Shown: one piece after another, positions 1 through 7,629 of the stretch | Layout of the letters: the number at the start of each line of letters is the position of its first letter | How positions within the stretch are numbered: the first letter of the stretch is position 1 | Assembly: GCA_031423955.1 (NCBI GenBank) | Contig: JANPGJ010000105.1 | Coordinates: 1 to 23,861 of the forward strand | Direction: 5' to 3' | DNA from: JAEUOS01 sp031423955 | GTDB taxonomy: Bacteria; Pseudomonadota; Gammaproteobacteria; Burkholderiales; JAEUOS01 | Length of the DNA stretch: 23,861 nucleotides | Made by a program: the position numbers and the translations under genes | The notes under the pieces: model-generated | Database searches by the model: none | Seen by the model: only the letters and a program-made list of their open reading frames with translations | What the model was told of the DNA's origin: nothing

Positions 1-573
1 GACGATCATGACGTCATCGTTCATTGGTGGCGTTTCGACAGTTTCGACGATTGGCATCAGCGCCTGCACGGCCTCTACCACGTTGAAGCCCTGACTCCCT
101 ACTTCAAAAAGGTGCGGGCAATCATGTCGATGCAGGAAAGCAAGTTCCTGCTGCATGCCCCGATCGGTGATCTCAACCCGATCTGGAGCGCGACATCGGA
201 CTGGTTGCCCGGCGATGCGCCCCTGGACACCGGCGCCGAAGCCGGCGCGGTATGCGTTGAAATGGAAGTCATTCAACTGCGCCCCGGCAGCCTCCAAGCT
301 TACTGGCAGGCATGGCAGGCGGAGGGGCTGCGCGCCGCCCCTCTTGCCACTCAGCGTTTGATCGGGGTGTTCTACACCCTGGTCGGGCGATTGCACGAGG
401 TCACGGTCTTGCGCTGGCATGGCAGTCAAGACCAGGCCGGACGTTGGCGAGATCAGTTGGAAGGCCATGCGCGCTGGAACGCCTTCTCGGCAGCCACCAA
501 CCCGCTGGTCGTTTCCAGGCGTTCGCACTGGCTTGCCCCCGCACCGGGCAAGCAGCTCTCCCCCTTGTTTTGA
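1..573 (+). CDS. NIPSNAP-family protein, 5'-truncated by the window edge
   Basis: The frame is open from base 1, so the gene starts outside the window; an internal ATG at 112 is not the real start. The visible protein has two halves. The second (from about residue 80) has the NIPSNAP/EthD-like pattern: an acidic beta strand (VCVEMEVIQL), then RPGSL, then GVFYTLVGRLHEVTVLRW, then a W..F segment near the end. NIPSNAP-type proteins are small ferredoxin-like alpha/beta-barrel proteins of poorly defined, often catabolic, function. The gene lies 53 bp upstream of an FAD-linked oxidase and an ABC importer on the same strand, so it is probably part of the same catabolic operon. Family assignment is from pattern recognition; the substrate is unknown. 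Confidence 0.7.
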   Translation, partial: DDHDVIVHWWRFDSFDDWHQRLHGLYHVEALTPYFKKVRAIMSMQESKFLLHAPIGDLNPIWSATSDWLPGDAPLDTGAEAGAVCVEMEVIQLRPGSLQAYWQAWQAEGLRAAPLATQRLIGVFYTLVGRLHEVTVLRWHGSQDQAGRWRDQLEGHARWNAFSAATNPLVVSRRSHWLAPAPGKQLSPLF

Positions 574-626
574 ACGTCATCACCTGACGACATGGCGCGC
601 GGGTTCCTGATTGGCGTTTCCCTTAC

Positions 627-2030
627 TTGAGCACGGCACCGATGTCATTGGATGAATCCTTCCTGCAGCAGATCAGGGCCCTGTTCGGCGATCGCGCGAC
701 CGACGCGCAAGCGATCAGGCAGGCCCATGGCTTGAGCGAGGCCTACCATGCCGCGCTCCCCCCCGATCTGGTGGTGTTTCCCGAGTCGGCAGGCGAGGCG
801 CAGCAGCTGGTGCGGCTGTGCGCCCGCTTCAAGGTGCCGATGATTCCGTTCGGCGCGGGCACTTCGCTTGAGGGCAACGCCAGCGCGCCGCACGGCGGCG
901 TGTGTGTGGACATGACGCACATGAACCGGGTCATCGAGGTCAATGCGGACGACCTCGACTGCCGGGTTGAGCCCGGCATCACGCGCAAGGCCCTGAATGC
1001 CCACCTCCGGGACGCCGGACTATTTTTCCCGATCGACCCCGGCGCGGACGCCTCGATCGGCGGCATGACCTCGACGCGCGCCTCCGGCACCATGGCGGTC
1101 CGCTACGGCACCATGCGCGAAAATGTCATCGGCCTCGAAGCTGTCATGCCCAACGGCGAGTTGATCCGCACCAGCCGCCGCGCGCGCAAGTCGTCCGCCG
1201 GCTACGACCTGACCAAGCTGATGGTAGGCGCCGAGGGCACGCTGGGGCTCATCACCGAGGTCACCCTGCGCATTTATCCCCTGCCCGAAGCCGTGTCTGC
1301 GGCGACCTGCCCCTTTCCTTCCTTGTCCGACGCGGTGCGTTGCGTGATCGAAATCATGCAGATGGGGCTGTCGGTGGCGCGCATCGAGTTTCTGGACGCC
1401 GTCATGATCCGCGGCGTCAACCAGCACGCGAAGATGAGCCATGCCGAGGCGCCCACGCTCTTCCTGGAGTTCCATGGCACCACGCAGGGCGTTGAGGAAC
1501 AGGCGCGACGCGCACAGGAGATTGCCCTCGGCCATGGCGGCGAACGTTTCCAGTGGGCGACCCAGCCGGAGGACCGTTCGCGCCTGTGGAGCGCCAGGGA
1601 CAACACGCTTTATGCCGGCCTGGGCTTGCGGCCGGGCGCGAGGGCGATGATCACCGATGTGTGCGTGCCGATTTCGGCGCTGGCCGAGTGCCTGATCGAG
1701 ACGCAAAGAGACATCGAGTCGAGCCGCCTGATCGTGCCGATCGTGGGGCATGTGGGGGACGGCAACTTCCACCTGCTGATCCTGGTCGACCCCGACGACG
1801 CCGACGAAATCACGCGGGCCCGGCACCTGCACGACACCATGGTCAAACGGGCCTTGCGCCTGCAAGGTACGTGCACCGGCGAACACGGTATCGGCACCGG
1901 GAAAATGGATTTTCTCGAACAGGAACTGGGCCGGGCAGTCGACGTGATGCGCTGCATCAAGGCCGCCATCGATCCCGACAACATCATGAACCCGGGAAAG
2001 ATTTTCCGCAGGGAGGTCGCAGGTGCCTGA
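627..2030 (+). CDS. FAD-linked oxidase, GlcD / D-lactate dehydrogenase type
   Basis: A 467-aa flavoprotein of the VAO/PCMH fold. Residues ~45-220 form the FAD-binding_4 domain, with PFGAGTSLEG near residue 75, then DPGADASIGGM and GAEGTLGLITEVTLR. Residues ~230-465 form the FAD-oxidase C-terminal domain, with GHVGDGNFH near 375, the signature GEHGIGTGK near 417 and IDPDNIMNPGKI at the end. Family members oxidise 2-hydroxy acids (glycolate, D-lactate, 2-hydroxyglutarate) to 2-oxo acids; which one applies here cannot be read from sequence. No GlcE or GlcF partner is nearby, so it may act as a single-subunit enzyme. The longest start is TTG at 627; ATG at 642 is equally plausible and neither has a clear ribosome binding site. 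The stop overlaps the next gene by 8 bp. Confidence 0.92.
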   Translation: MSTAPMSLDESFLQQIRALFGDRATDAQAIRQAHGLSEAYHAALPPDLVVFPESAGEAQQLVRLCARFKVPMIPFGAGTSLEGNASAPHGGVCVDMTHMNRVIEVNADDLDCRVEPGITRKALNAHLRDAGLFFPIDPGADASIGGMTSTRASGTMAVRYGTMRENVIGLEAVMPNGELIRTSRRARKSSAGYDLTKLMVGAEGTLGLITEVTLRIYPLPEAVSAATCPFPSLSDAVRCVIEIMQMGLSVARIEFLDAVMIRGVNQHAKMSHAEAPTLFLEFHGTTQGVEEQARRAQEIALGHGGERFQWATQPEDRSRLWSARDNTLYAGLGLRPGARAMITDVCVPISALAECLIETQRDIESSRLIVPIVGHVGDGNFHLLILVDPDDADEITRARHLHDTMVKRALRLQGTCTGEHGIGTGKMDFLEQELGRAVDVMRCIKAAIDPDNIMNPGKIFRREVAGA

Positions 2031-3528
2031 AGCCGCCCCGGTTCTGGAACTGCGCGGCATCAGCAAGAGCTTCGTCGGTGTGCAGGCGCTCGACGATGTG
2101 TCGTTCTCGCTCCATGGCGGCGAGGTGCACATCCTGCTCGGCGAAAACGGTGCCGGCAAATCGACGTTGATGAAAATCCTGTGCGGCGCCTACAAGGCCG
2201 ATGCCGGCGAATTCTTTCATGAGGGAAAATCGGTCCGGATCGCCGAGCCTGCCGACGCCAAGGCGTATGGCATCGCGGTGATTTTCCAGGAGTTCACCCT
2301 GGTGCCGCATCTGAGCGTGGCCCAGAACATCTTTCTCGGCCGGGAGTTCAAAAGCCGCTGGACCGGCCTGGTGGACCGCGCGCGCATGCGCGCCCAGGCG
2401 CAGCGCATCCTTGACGAACTGGACGTGGCGATCGACCCGGATGCAGAGCTGGCGGGCCTGGGCGTGGCGCAGCAGCAAATGGTGGAAATCGCCAAGGCCT
2501 TGTCGCAGGACGCCCGGATCCTGGTGCTCGACGAGCCTACCGCCTCGTTGTCGGACAAGGAAACGGCCAAGCTCTTCGAGATGATCGCCAAGCTCAAGGC
2601 ACGCGGCGTGGCCATGGTGTACATCAGCCACCGGATGGCCGAGGTATTCGCCATCGGCGACCGGATCACCGTGCTGCGCGACGGCAAGAAGGTTGCGTCG
2701 CGCTGGCCATCTGAAACCACCCAGGACGAACTGGTGAGCCTGATGGTGGGCAAGCGCGTCGACCTGGCTTACGCGCGCACGTTTCAGCCGCAAGCCGCGC
2801 AAGTCGCCCTCGCGGTCGAGAACCTGCATACGCCTTCCGGCGTCAAGGGCGTCAGCCTGGAGGTCCGCGCAGGCGAAATCGTCGGGCTGGCCGGCCTGGT
2901 GGGCTCCGGCCGCACCGAAGTGGCGCGGGCGATTTTCGGCGCCGACCCGGTCACAAGCGGCAGCATCAGGATTTACGGCCAGCCGCAGGACGGCGGACCC
3001 TTGCGCGCGATCGCGCTCGGCGCGGCCCTGATCCCCGAGAACCGAAAATCACAGGGCCTGGCGCTGATCCTGAGTTGCGCGCACAACATCACGATGGCCA
3101 GTTTGGCGAAGCTGTTCCCGTCGGGCTGGTTCACGCCCGCGAGAAGCGTGGCGCAGTCGAACGCCTTGATCATGCGGTTGCGCGTGGCCACGCCCGGTGC
3201 GCACCAGCTGGTGCAGTACCTCTCGGGCGGCAACCAGCAGAAGATCGTGATCAGCAAATGGCTCTCCGCGCAGTCGCGGCTGTTCATTTTCGACGAGCCC
3301 ACCCGGGGCATCGATGTGGGCGCGAAAGCGGAAATCTTTTCGCTGATCGACGGCCTTGTCAAGCAGGGCGCCGCCGTCCTGATGATCTCCTCGGAACTGT
3401 CCGAGATCGTCAAAGTATGCGACCGCGCCTATGTCATGCGCGATGGCATGATCGCCGGCGAACTCAAGCGCGAGGGCATCAACGAAGAGGCTGTGCTGGC
3501 ACTGGGGGTTCATGATGCGCATGCCTGA
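2023..3528 (+). CDS. Sugar-type ABC transporter ATP-binding protein (RbsA/MglA-like, double NBD)
   Basis: A 501-aa protein with two fused nucleotide-binding domains, the normal length for the RbsA/MglA/XylG group. Domain 1 has Walker A GENGAGKST (residues 40-48), a relaxed signature around GVAQQQMVEIAKAL and Walker B ILVLDEPT (~165). Domain 2 has a degenerate Walker A (GLVGSGRTEVARA), a full signature LSGGNQQK (~400) and Walker B LFIFDEPTRGID. The degenerate second P-loop is usual for this group. It energises import by the two permeases that follow. The start is GTG with GGGAGGT six bases upstream. It overlaps the oxidase stop by 8 bp and the next gene by 17 bp, so translational coupling is likely. 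Confidence 0.95.
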   Translation: MPEAAPVLELRGISKSFVGVQALDDVSFSLHGGEVHILLGENGAGKSTLMKILCGAYKADAGEFFHEGKSVRIAEPADAKAYGIAVIFQEFTLVPHLSVAQNIFLGREFKSRWTGLVDRARMRAQAQRILDELDVAIDPDAELAGLGVAQQQMVEIAKALSQDARILVLDEPTASLSDKETAKLFEMIAKLKARGVAMVYISHRMAEVFAIGDRITVLRDGKKVASRWPSETTQDELVSLMVGKRVDLAYARTFQPQAAQVALAVENLHTPSGVKGVSLEVRAGEIVGLAGLVGSGRTEVARAIFGADPVTSGSIRIYGQPQDGGPLRAIALGAALIPENRKSQGLALILSCAHNITMASLAKLFPSGWFTPARSVAQSNALIMRLRVATPGAHQLVQYLSGGNQQKIVISKWLSAQSRLFIFDEPTRGIDVGAKAEIFSLIDGLVKQGAAVLMISSELSEIVKVCDRAYVMRDGMIAGELKREGINEEAVLALGVHDAHA

Positions 3529-4480
3529 CTCTTCCGCCCTCTTCATGCGCAGGTTGCGGAACGGCAATTCGGTGGGCGCCGCGCTGGTGTTGCTGGTGCT
3601 GTTCGTGGGTTTTTCCTTCGCCAACGACAACTTCACCTCGGCGGCCAACCTGAGCAACATCGTCAAGCAGTCCACCATCCTGCTCCTCTTGGCCCTGCCG
3701 ATGACGCTGATCATCCTGACCGAGGGCATCGACCTGTCGATGGGGGCCCTGCTCACGCTTGCCAACGTGGTGCTGGCCACGATTGCGGTGAAGACCGGGA
3801 TGCTGTGGCCGGCATTCCTGGCGGTGCTGCTGATGTGCGCGCTATTCGGATGGATGAACGGGCTGATCATCTGCAGGCTGCGCATCCCGCCGTTTGTGGC
3901 CACCCTGGGCACCCTGGGAATAGCGCAGGGCGCGGCACTCCTGGTGACCGACGGACAAAGCGTGGTCGGGATCCCGCCGCAGGTCCTGCTCTACTACTCG
4001 GGGGAATGGATGGGCATGTCGATCCCCTTCTGGATCGCCATCGTTGCCTGCGGCGTGTTTCACGTGCTGCTCTACCGTACACCCTGGGGCAGTCATGTAA
4101 TCGCGCTTGGGGGCAACCGCGAGGCCTTGACGGTGGCCGGCATCCGCGCCGATCGGGTGCTGGTCTCGGTCTATATCCTGGCCGGTGTGATGTGCGCGAT
4201 CGCAGCCGTTTTGCTGACCGCCAGGATCAGTTCCGGGCATCCGACGGCGGCCCTGGGGATGGAATTCGATGCCATCGCCGCGGTCGCGCTGGGCGGCACA
4301 TCGTTCGAAAAGGGCAAGGGCTGGCTGTGGGGCTCGGTGATCGGCGTGCTTGCGGTGGGTGTACTGCGCAATGGCCTGAACCTGATGGGCGTGACCTCGG
4401 CGGTGCAGGTGGCCGCGATCGGACTGCTGGTGATCCTGGCCCTGATGGTGGATGGCCTGCGGGAGCAGAAGCATGGCTGA
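3512..4480 (+). CDS. ABC transporter permease, RbsC-like (first)
   Basis: A 322-aa, strongly hydrophobic inner-membrane protein of the BPD_transp_2 (RbsC/AraH) family, with about eight or more membrane segments. Family landmarks are the LTEGIDLSMGALLTLANV stretch after the second hydrophobic segment, CRLRIPPFVATLGTLGIAQG in the middle, and GNREALTVAGIRADRV followed by FDAIAAVALGGTSFEKGKG in the cytoplasmic loop that contacts the ATPase. ATG at 3512 overlaps the ATPase end by 17 bp; a second ATG follows at once and another at 3521, so the exact start is uncertain by a few residues. With the next gene it probably forms a heterodimeric membrane channel. Confidence 0.93.
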   Translation: MMRMPDSSALFMRRLRNGNSVGAALVLLVLFVGFSFANDNFTSAANLSNIVKQSTILLLLALPMTLIILTEGIDLSMGALLTLANVVLATIAVKTGMLWPAFLAVLLMCALFGWMNGLIICRLRIPPFVATLGTLGIAQGAALLVTDGQSVVGIPPQVLLYYSGEWMGMSIPFWIAIVACGVFHVLLYRTPWGSHVIALGGNREALTVAGIRADRVLVSVYILAGVMCAIAAVLLTARISSGHPTAALGMEFDAIAAVALGGTSFEKGKGWLWGSVIGVLAVGVLRNGLNLMGVTSAVQVAAIGLLVILALMVDGLREQKHG

Positions 4481-5465
4481 TCACCCCGCCCCGGCACCCA
4501 GGACGCGGTCGGATGCCGGCTGGGCCGCCCTGCCGGCTTCGGTTCGCGTGACGCTCTTGCGCCTGATCGCGCTGGCGATCATCATCATCGCCCTGTCGAT
4601 GACTACGCAAGCCTTTCTGACGACCAACAACGTGCTCAACGTGCTGCGCCAGACCGCCCTCTTGTTCCTGCTCGCTTCCGGGTTGACGATCGTGATCCTG
4701 ACAGCGGGCCTGGACTTGTCGGTGGGCGCGAACATCGGCCTCTCCGCCTGCCTGGCCGCGACGGTCATCAAGTCCACCGGCTCGATCGCCCTGGCGTTCG
4801 CGGCCGGCCTGGGATCCGGCCTGTTGATCGGGCTGGCCAACGGCGGATTGATCGCGTTGCTGCGCATCCCGCCGTTCATCGCCACCTACGGCATGCTCTG
4901 GATCCTGCACGGTGCCACCTACTGGTACATGGGGGGGCAGACCATTCATGGATTCCCGGCCGATTTTCGTGCGATCGGCAGCGGCTACGCCTGGGGAGTC
5001 CCGATTCCCGTGTTCCTGATGCTGGGCTTTCTCTTGCTGGGCACGGTGTTCCTGCAAAGAACCCGCTGGGGCCAGGAGATCCATGCCGTAGGCGCCAATC
5101 GCGAGGCTGCGCGCCTGTCAGGCATACCCGTGAACCGCCGCCTGGTGCTGGCCTATGCAATGAGCGGCTCGATGGCGGGCCTCGCCAGCCTGATCTTTCT
5201 GGCGCGCCTGAATTCGGCGGAGGGCGACATCGGCGAAGCGATGACGCTGCCGGCGATCGCGGCGGTGCTGATCGGCGGCACCTCGCTGTTCGGCGGCATC
5301 GGAACGATTACCGGAACATTGATCGGGGCCTTGATCCTGACCCTGATTCTCAACGGCATGAACCTGTTGTCCATCAATGCCAATTGGCAACCGCTGGTGA
5401 CCGGTCTGATCGTGATCACAGCAGTGTATCTTGACAATCTTTCAAACAAAGGAGACAGGAAATGA
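4473..5465 (+). CDS. ABC transporter permease, RbsC-like (second)
   Basis: A second BPD_transp_2 family permease (330 aa), parallel to the first: ILTAGLDLSVGANIGLSA, LLRIPPFIATYGMLWILHG, GANREAARLSGIPVNRR and LPAIAAVLIGGTSLFGGIG. Two different permeases imply a heterodimeric channel. I prefer ATG 4473 over the in-frame ATG at 4452. It has GGGAG seven bases upstream, gives an 8-bp overlap with the previous stop, and avoids a non-hydrophobic extension reading through the first permease. Its end overlaps the binding-protein start (5462) by 4 bp. Confidence 0.93.
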   Translation: MADHPAPAPRTRSDAGWAALPASVRVTLLRLIALAIIIIALSMTTQAFLTTNNVLNVLRQTALLFLLASGLTIVILTAGLDLSVGANIGLSACLAATVIKSTGSIALAFAAGLGSGLLIGLANGGLIALLRIPPFIATYGMLWILHGATYWYMGGQTIHGFPADFRAIGSGYAWGVPIPVFLMLGFLLLGTVFLQRTRWGQEIHAVGANREAARLSGIPVNRRLVLAYAMSGSMAGLASLIFLARLNSAEGDIGEAMTLPAIAAVLIGGTSLFGGIGTITGTLIGALILTLILNGMNLLSINANWQPLVTGLIVITAVYLDNLSNKGDRK

Positions 5466-6427
5466 AAGCTCTACTGGTAGCCGTGGCCGTGTTGGCAGCG
5501 GGTCTTGCTTCGACCGCAGGCGCGCAAACATCCGGCGGGGAAGTACTGGCCGTGTTCACCAAGAATCAGACCAACCCGTTCTTCCAGGCTTTCCGCCTGG
5601 GCGCCGAGTCGGCGGCCAAACAGATGAATGCCAAGTGGATCCACTATGTGCCCACCAAGCCCGACAGCATCCCCGAGCAGATGAGCCAGATCGAGGATGT
5701 CATTGTCAAGAAACCCAACGCCATCATCTACATCCCGGTCGACTACAAGGCCATGGTGCCGGGCATCCAGAAAATGAACGCCGCCAAGATCCCGGTCGTC
5801 AATGCCACCGATCGTTCCGAATCCGGGGAGTTCGTCGCCTTCGTCGGGGCCAGCGACTACGCGCTGGCCCTGGAGTCTTCGCGCATCCTGTTTAAGGCCC
5901 TGGGTGGCAAGGGCAATGTGGTGGCACTGGAAGGCGTCAAGGGAACGTTGACCAATACCGACCGGCTGCGCGGATTCAACGATGCCGTCAAGCAAAATCC
6001 GAACATCAAGGTGGTGGCAAGCCAGCCCGGCAACTACCAACGGCTGCAGGCACTGCAGGTGATGGAAAACCTGATGCAGTCGAATCCGCAGATCGACGGC
6101 GTTTTCGCCGCCAATGACGCCATGGCCTCCGGCGCCATCGAAGCGCTCGAAGGCGCCAAGCGCAAGGCGCTGGTGGTCGGCATCAACGGCACCAAGGAAG
6201 GCGTGGATGCGGTGGTCGCCGGCAAGATGCTGGCCACCGCGGACTACGGCGGTTTCATGCAGGGTTGCCTGAGCACCATGATCGCAGTGCGAAACCTGCG
6301 CAAGCTGCCGGTCCCGAAGGAGGTGGTATTCCCGCCCGTGGTGATCGACAAGTCCAACGCAGCCAAGTACAGCGCCCCGCCCGAAGCCATGACTTGCCCG
6401 AAATGGGAAGACATGCCCAAAGGCTAG
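5462..6427 (+). CDS. Periplasmic sugar-type substrate-binding protein (Peripla_BP_4, RbsB-like)
   Basis: A 321-aa protein with a classical Sec signal peptide: MK, a run of Leu/Val/Ala, and an AGA-type cleavage site near residue 20. The mature part follows the RbsB/Peripla_BP_4 pattern: VLAVFTKNQTNPFFQAF at the start, then AIIYIPVDY, PVVNATDRSESG, RLRGFNDAV, a FAANDAMASGAIEAL hinge-region motif and GINGTKEGVDAV. It captures the ligand in the periplasm and delivers it to the permease pair. The ligand cannot be deduced, but the co-encoded FAD 2-hydroxy-acid-type oxidase hints at a small oxidised sugar or hydroxy acid. It has the best ribosome binding site of the operon (AAAGGAGA) and is the last gene before the terminator. 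Confidence 0.94.
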   Translation: MKALLVAVAVLAAGLASTAGAQTSGGEVLAVFTKNQTNPFFQAFRLGAESAAKQMNAKWIHYVPTKPDSIPEQMSQIEDVIVKKPNAIIYIPVDYKAMVPGIQKMNAAKIPVVNATDRSESGEFVAFVGASDYALALESSRILFKALGGKGNVVALEGVKGTLTNTDRLRGFNDAVKQNPNIKVVASQPGNYQRLQALQVMENLMQSNPQIDGVFAANDAMASGAIEALEGAKRKALVVGINGTKEGVDAVVAGKMLATADYGGFMQGCLSTMIAVRNLRKLPVPKEVVFPPVVIDKSNAAKYSAPPEAMTCPKWEDMPKG

Positions 6428-6437
6428 GGTCGGCCGG

Positions 6438-6462
6438 CCACGTTCCCGGGCGTGGTTTTTTT
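6438..6462 (+). terminator. Rho-independent terminator of the ABC operon
   Basis: CCACG (6438-6442), an 8-nt loop and CGTGG (6451-6455) are followed directly by seven T. It sits 10 bp after the binding-protein stop codon, in the right orientation. Confidence 0.85.
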
Positions 6463-6693
6463 AGTCGGGCAGTCCGCCAGAGGCACCGAACATCAGGCGT
6501 CAGGCGATGCGAACTGCGATATCCGTCCAGTCACCAACGGAATCGCGCGCACCGGCAACGCATCTCGATCGCCGATGCGTGCGACGAGACTCCCACCATC
6601 CATGGCTGCCCCTGCAAGTGCATCCTTCAGGAAAGGGGCCGGACAGGCGGGTGAAGGCGACCCGCTCTTGCAGCCAGTCACGTTGCGACCCGG

Positions 6694-6990
6694 TCACGCC
6701 ACGACGGCAACGCGCTGCGCCGGCTTGACCTTGATCTTCTTCTCGCGCTCGGCATGCCAGAGGTCGTACTGGGCCTGCGCGCGCAGCCACGTCTCCGCAC
6801 TGCCGCCCAGCCACTGCGCGAGCCGGATCGCCATCTCCGCGCTGATCGCGACGCGGCCGTTGATCGCCCGCGACAGCGCCACACGGGAAACCCCGAGCTG
6901 GGTCGCCGCCTCGGTCACCGAAAGGCCGAGATCCGGCAGCACGTCTTCACGGATGATCAGGCCGGGATGGGGCGGATTGAACATCTTCAT
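6694..6990 (-). CDS. higA: HigA-family antitoxin (XRE-type HTH)
   Basis: A 98-aa antitoxin of the HigA/VapI group. It opens with PPHPGLIIREDVLPDLGLSVTEAA, then a helix-turn-helix (QLGVSRVALSRAINGRVAISAEMAIRLAQWLG), then SAETWLRAQAQYDLW, all hallmarks of HigA. It neutralises the upstream-encoded HigB and normally binds the operon promoter as autorepressor. I chose ATG at 6990 because MKMFNPPHPG is the usual family N-terminus and GAGGA lies six bases upstream; the frame is open further but that extension lies in higB. The gap to the toxin stop is 10 bp. The order toxin-then-antitoxin is typical for higBA. Confidence 0.93.
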   Translation of the reverse strand: MKMFNPPHPGLIIREDVLPDLGLSVTEAATQLGVSRVALSRAINGRVAISAEMAIRLAQWLGGSAETWLRAQAQYDLWHAEREKKIKVKPAQRVAVVA

Positions 6991-7000
6991 GGTCGATTCC

Positions 7001-7279
7001 TCAGTGGTAATCCTGGTAGTCCACAACTTCGGCATCCTCGCCGACAAACCTGAAGGTCAGGCGCCAATTGCCGTTGACCCAAACGGACCAGCGTCCGGCA
7101 TCGCGCCCGATCAACTGGTGCAGTTTCCAGCCGGGCTTGTCCATTTCTTCGGGCGCCTTGGCGACGTTCAGAATCGCGAGTTGACGCGCCAGTTTGTCGG
7201 CATGCGATGGCTGGATACCCGCCTTGCTCCCGGTCAGGAAGAACTTTTCAAGGCCCTTGTGGGCAAAGCTCTTGATCAT
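7001..7279 (-). CDS. higB: HigB-family toxin (RelE-like mRNA interferase)
   Basis: A 92-aa protein of the HigB/RelE-ParE superfamily: IKSFAHKGLEKFF at the N-terminus, a Leu/Ala-rich helix (HADKLARQLAILNVA), then PGWKLHQLIG, GRWSVWVNGNWRLTFRF and a final VVDYQDYH. The W/R-rich strand region and terminal DYH match ribosome-dependent mRNA interferases of this family. The ATG at 7279 has no Shine-Dalgarno sequence. It lies only six bases after a good -10 box, so the transcript is probably leaderless. It is followed by higA. Confidence 0.93.
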   Translation of the reverse strand: MIKSFAHKGLEKFFLTGSKAGIQPSHADKLARQLAILNVAKAPEEMDKPGWKLHQLIGRDAGRWSVWVNGNWRLTFRFVGEDAEVVDYQDYH

Positions 7280-7284
7280 GCGTT

Positions 7285-7313
7285 ATTGTATCTCATGGCG
7301 ATACACCATGCAA
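7285..7313 (-). promoter_or_regulatory. Sigma-70 promoter of higBA
   Basis: On the - strand, TTGCAT (7313-7308) and TACAAT (7290-7285) are separated by exactly 17 bp. Predicted initiation falls at or within a base or two of the higB ATG (7279). Confidence 0.75.
7287..7305. promoter_or_regulatory. Candidate HigA operator
   Basis: A perfect inverted repeat TGTATC-N7-GATACA fills most of the spacer of the higBA promoter and covers part of its -10 box. This is where an autorepressing HigB-HigA complex would be expected to bind. Assignment to HigA is inference from position. Confidence 0.65.
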
Positions 7314-7410
7314 AATCGATCGAGCTACCGCACATGGCGGTACGCGGTCTCCTGGCCTGAACCAGGACGCGCGGTGCATCGGCAGTAACAGGAGCCTGGT
7401 GATCCAAGTC

Positions 7411-7510
7411 GGTTGATACCGGCTGACAATCGACCGGCTATCCGCATTGATTCCGGTTGAAAATTGACCCGGGCGTTTGACCCGCTTGCCGGCGCAACGG
7501 TGGCATCCGG
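7411..7510 (+). repeat. Dispersed ~100-bp repeat, copy A (IS21-end-like)
   Basis: The first of three related copies (others at 9328 and 10461, same orientation). It holds two sub-repeats of the form GATNCCGGNTGANAATNGACC, then a segment reading GTTTGACCCGCTTGCCGGCG. I recognise this as resembling the multiply repeated ends of IS21-family elements, but no transposase is present. Of the 316 bp between higB and the DUF3616 gene, only this repeat and the palindrome at 7595 are interpretable. Confidence 0.6.
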
Positions 7511-7594
7511 GACCCGCGTTTCGGGGGCCGAGCTTTCGTGACGCCAACCCGTCGCGCCGATCACGAAGTTTGCAATTCGATCGTCCGCAATGCG

Positions 7595-7611
7595 GTACTC
7601 GAAGCGAGTAC
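7595..7611. repeat. Short perfect inverted repeat downstream of the DUF3616 gene
   Basis: GTACTCG-AAG-CGAGTAC, a 7-bp stem with a 3-nt loop. It lies 19 bp past the stop of the minus-strand gene that ends at 7630. It could act as a 3' hairpin for that transcript, but no T tract follows. Confidence 0.4.
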
Positions 7612-7629
7612 GCGCCGCGACTGTATCGA

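Noticed and set aside
1020..2159. A 379-codon open frame antisense to the FAD oxidase
   Set aside because: It is the GC-bias shadow of the oxidase and ABC ATPase genes. Its translation is His/Arg/Gly-rich with no domain, while the sense strand carries every family motif.
3049..3912. A long minus-strand open frame opposite the ATPase/permease junction
   Set aside because: The sense strand encodes intact transporter motifs; the antisense product has no recognisable domain, signal or ribosome site.
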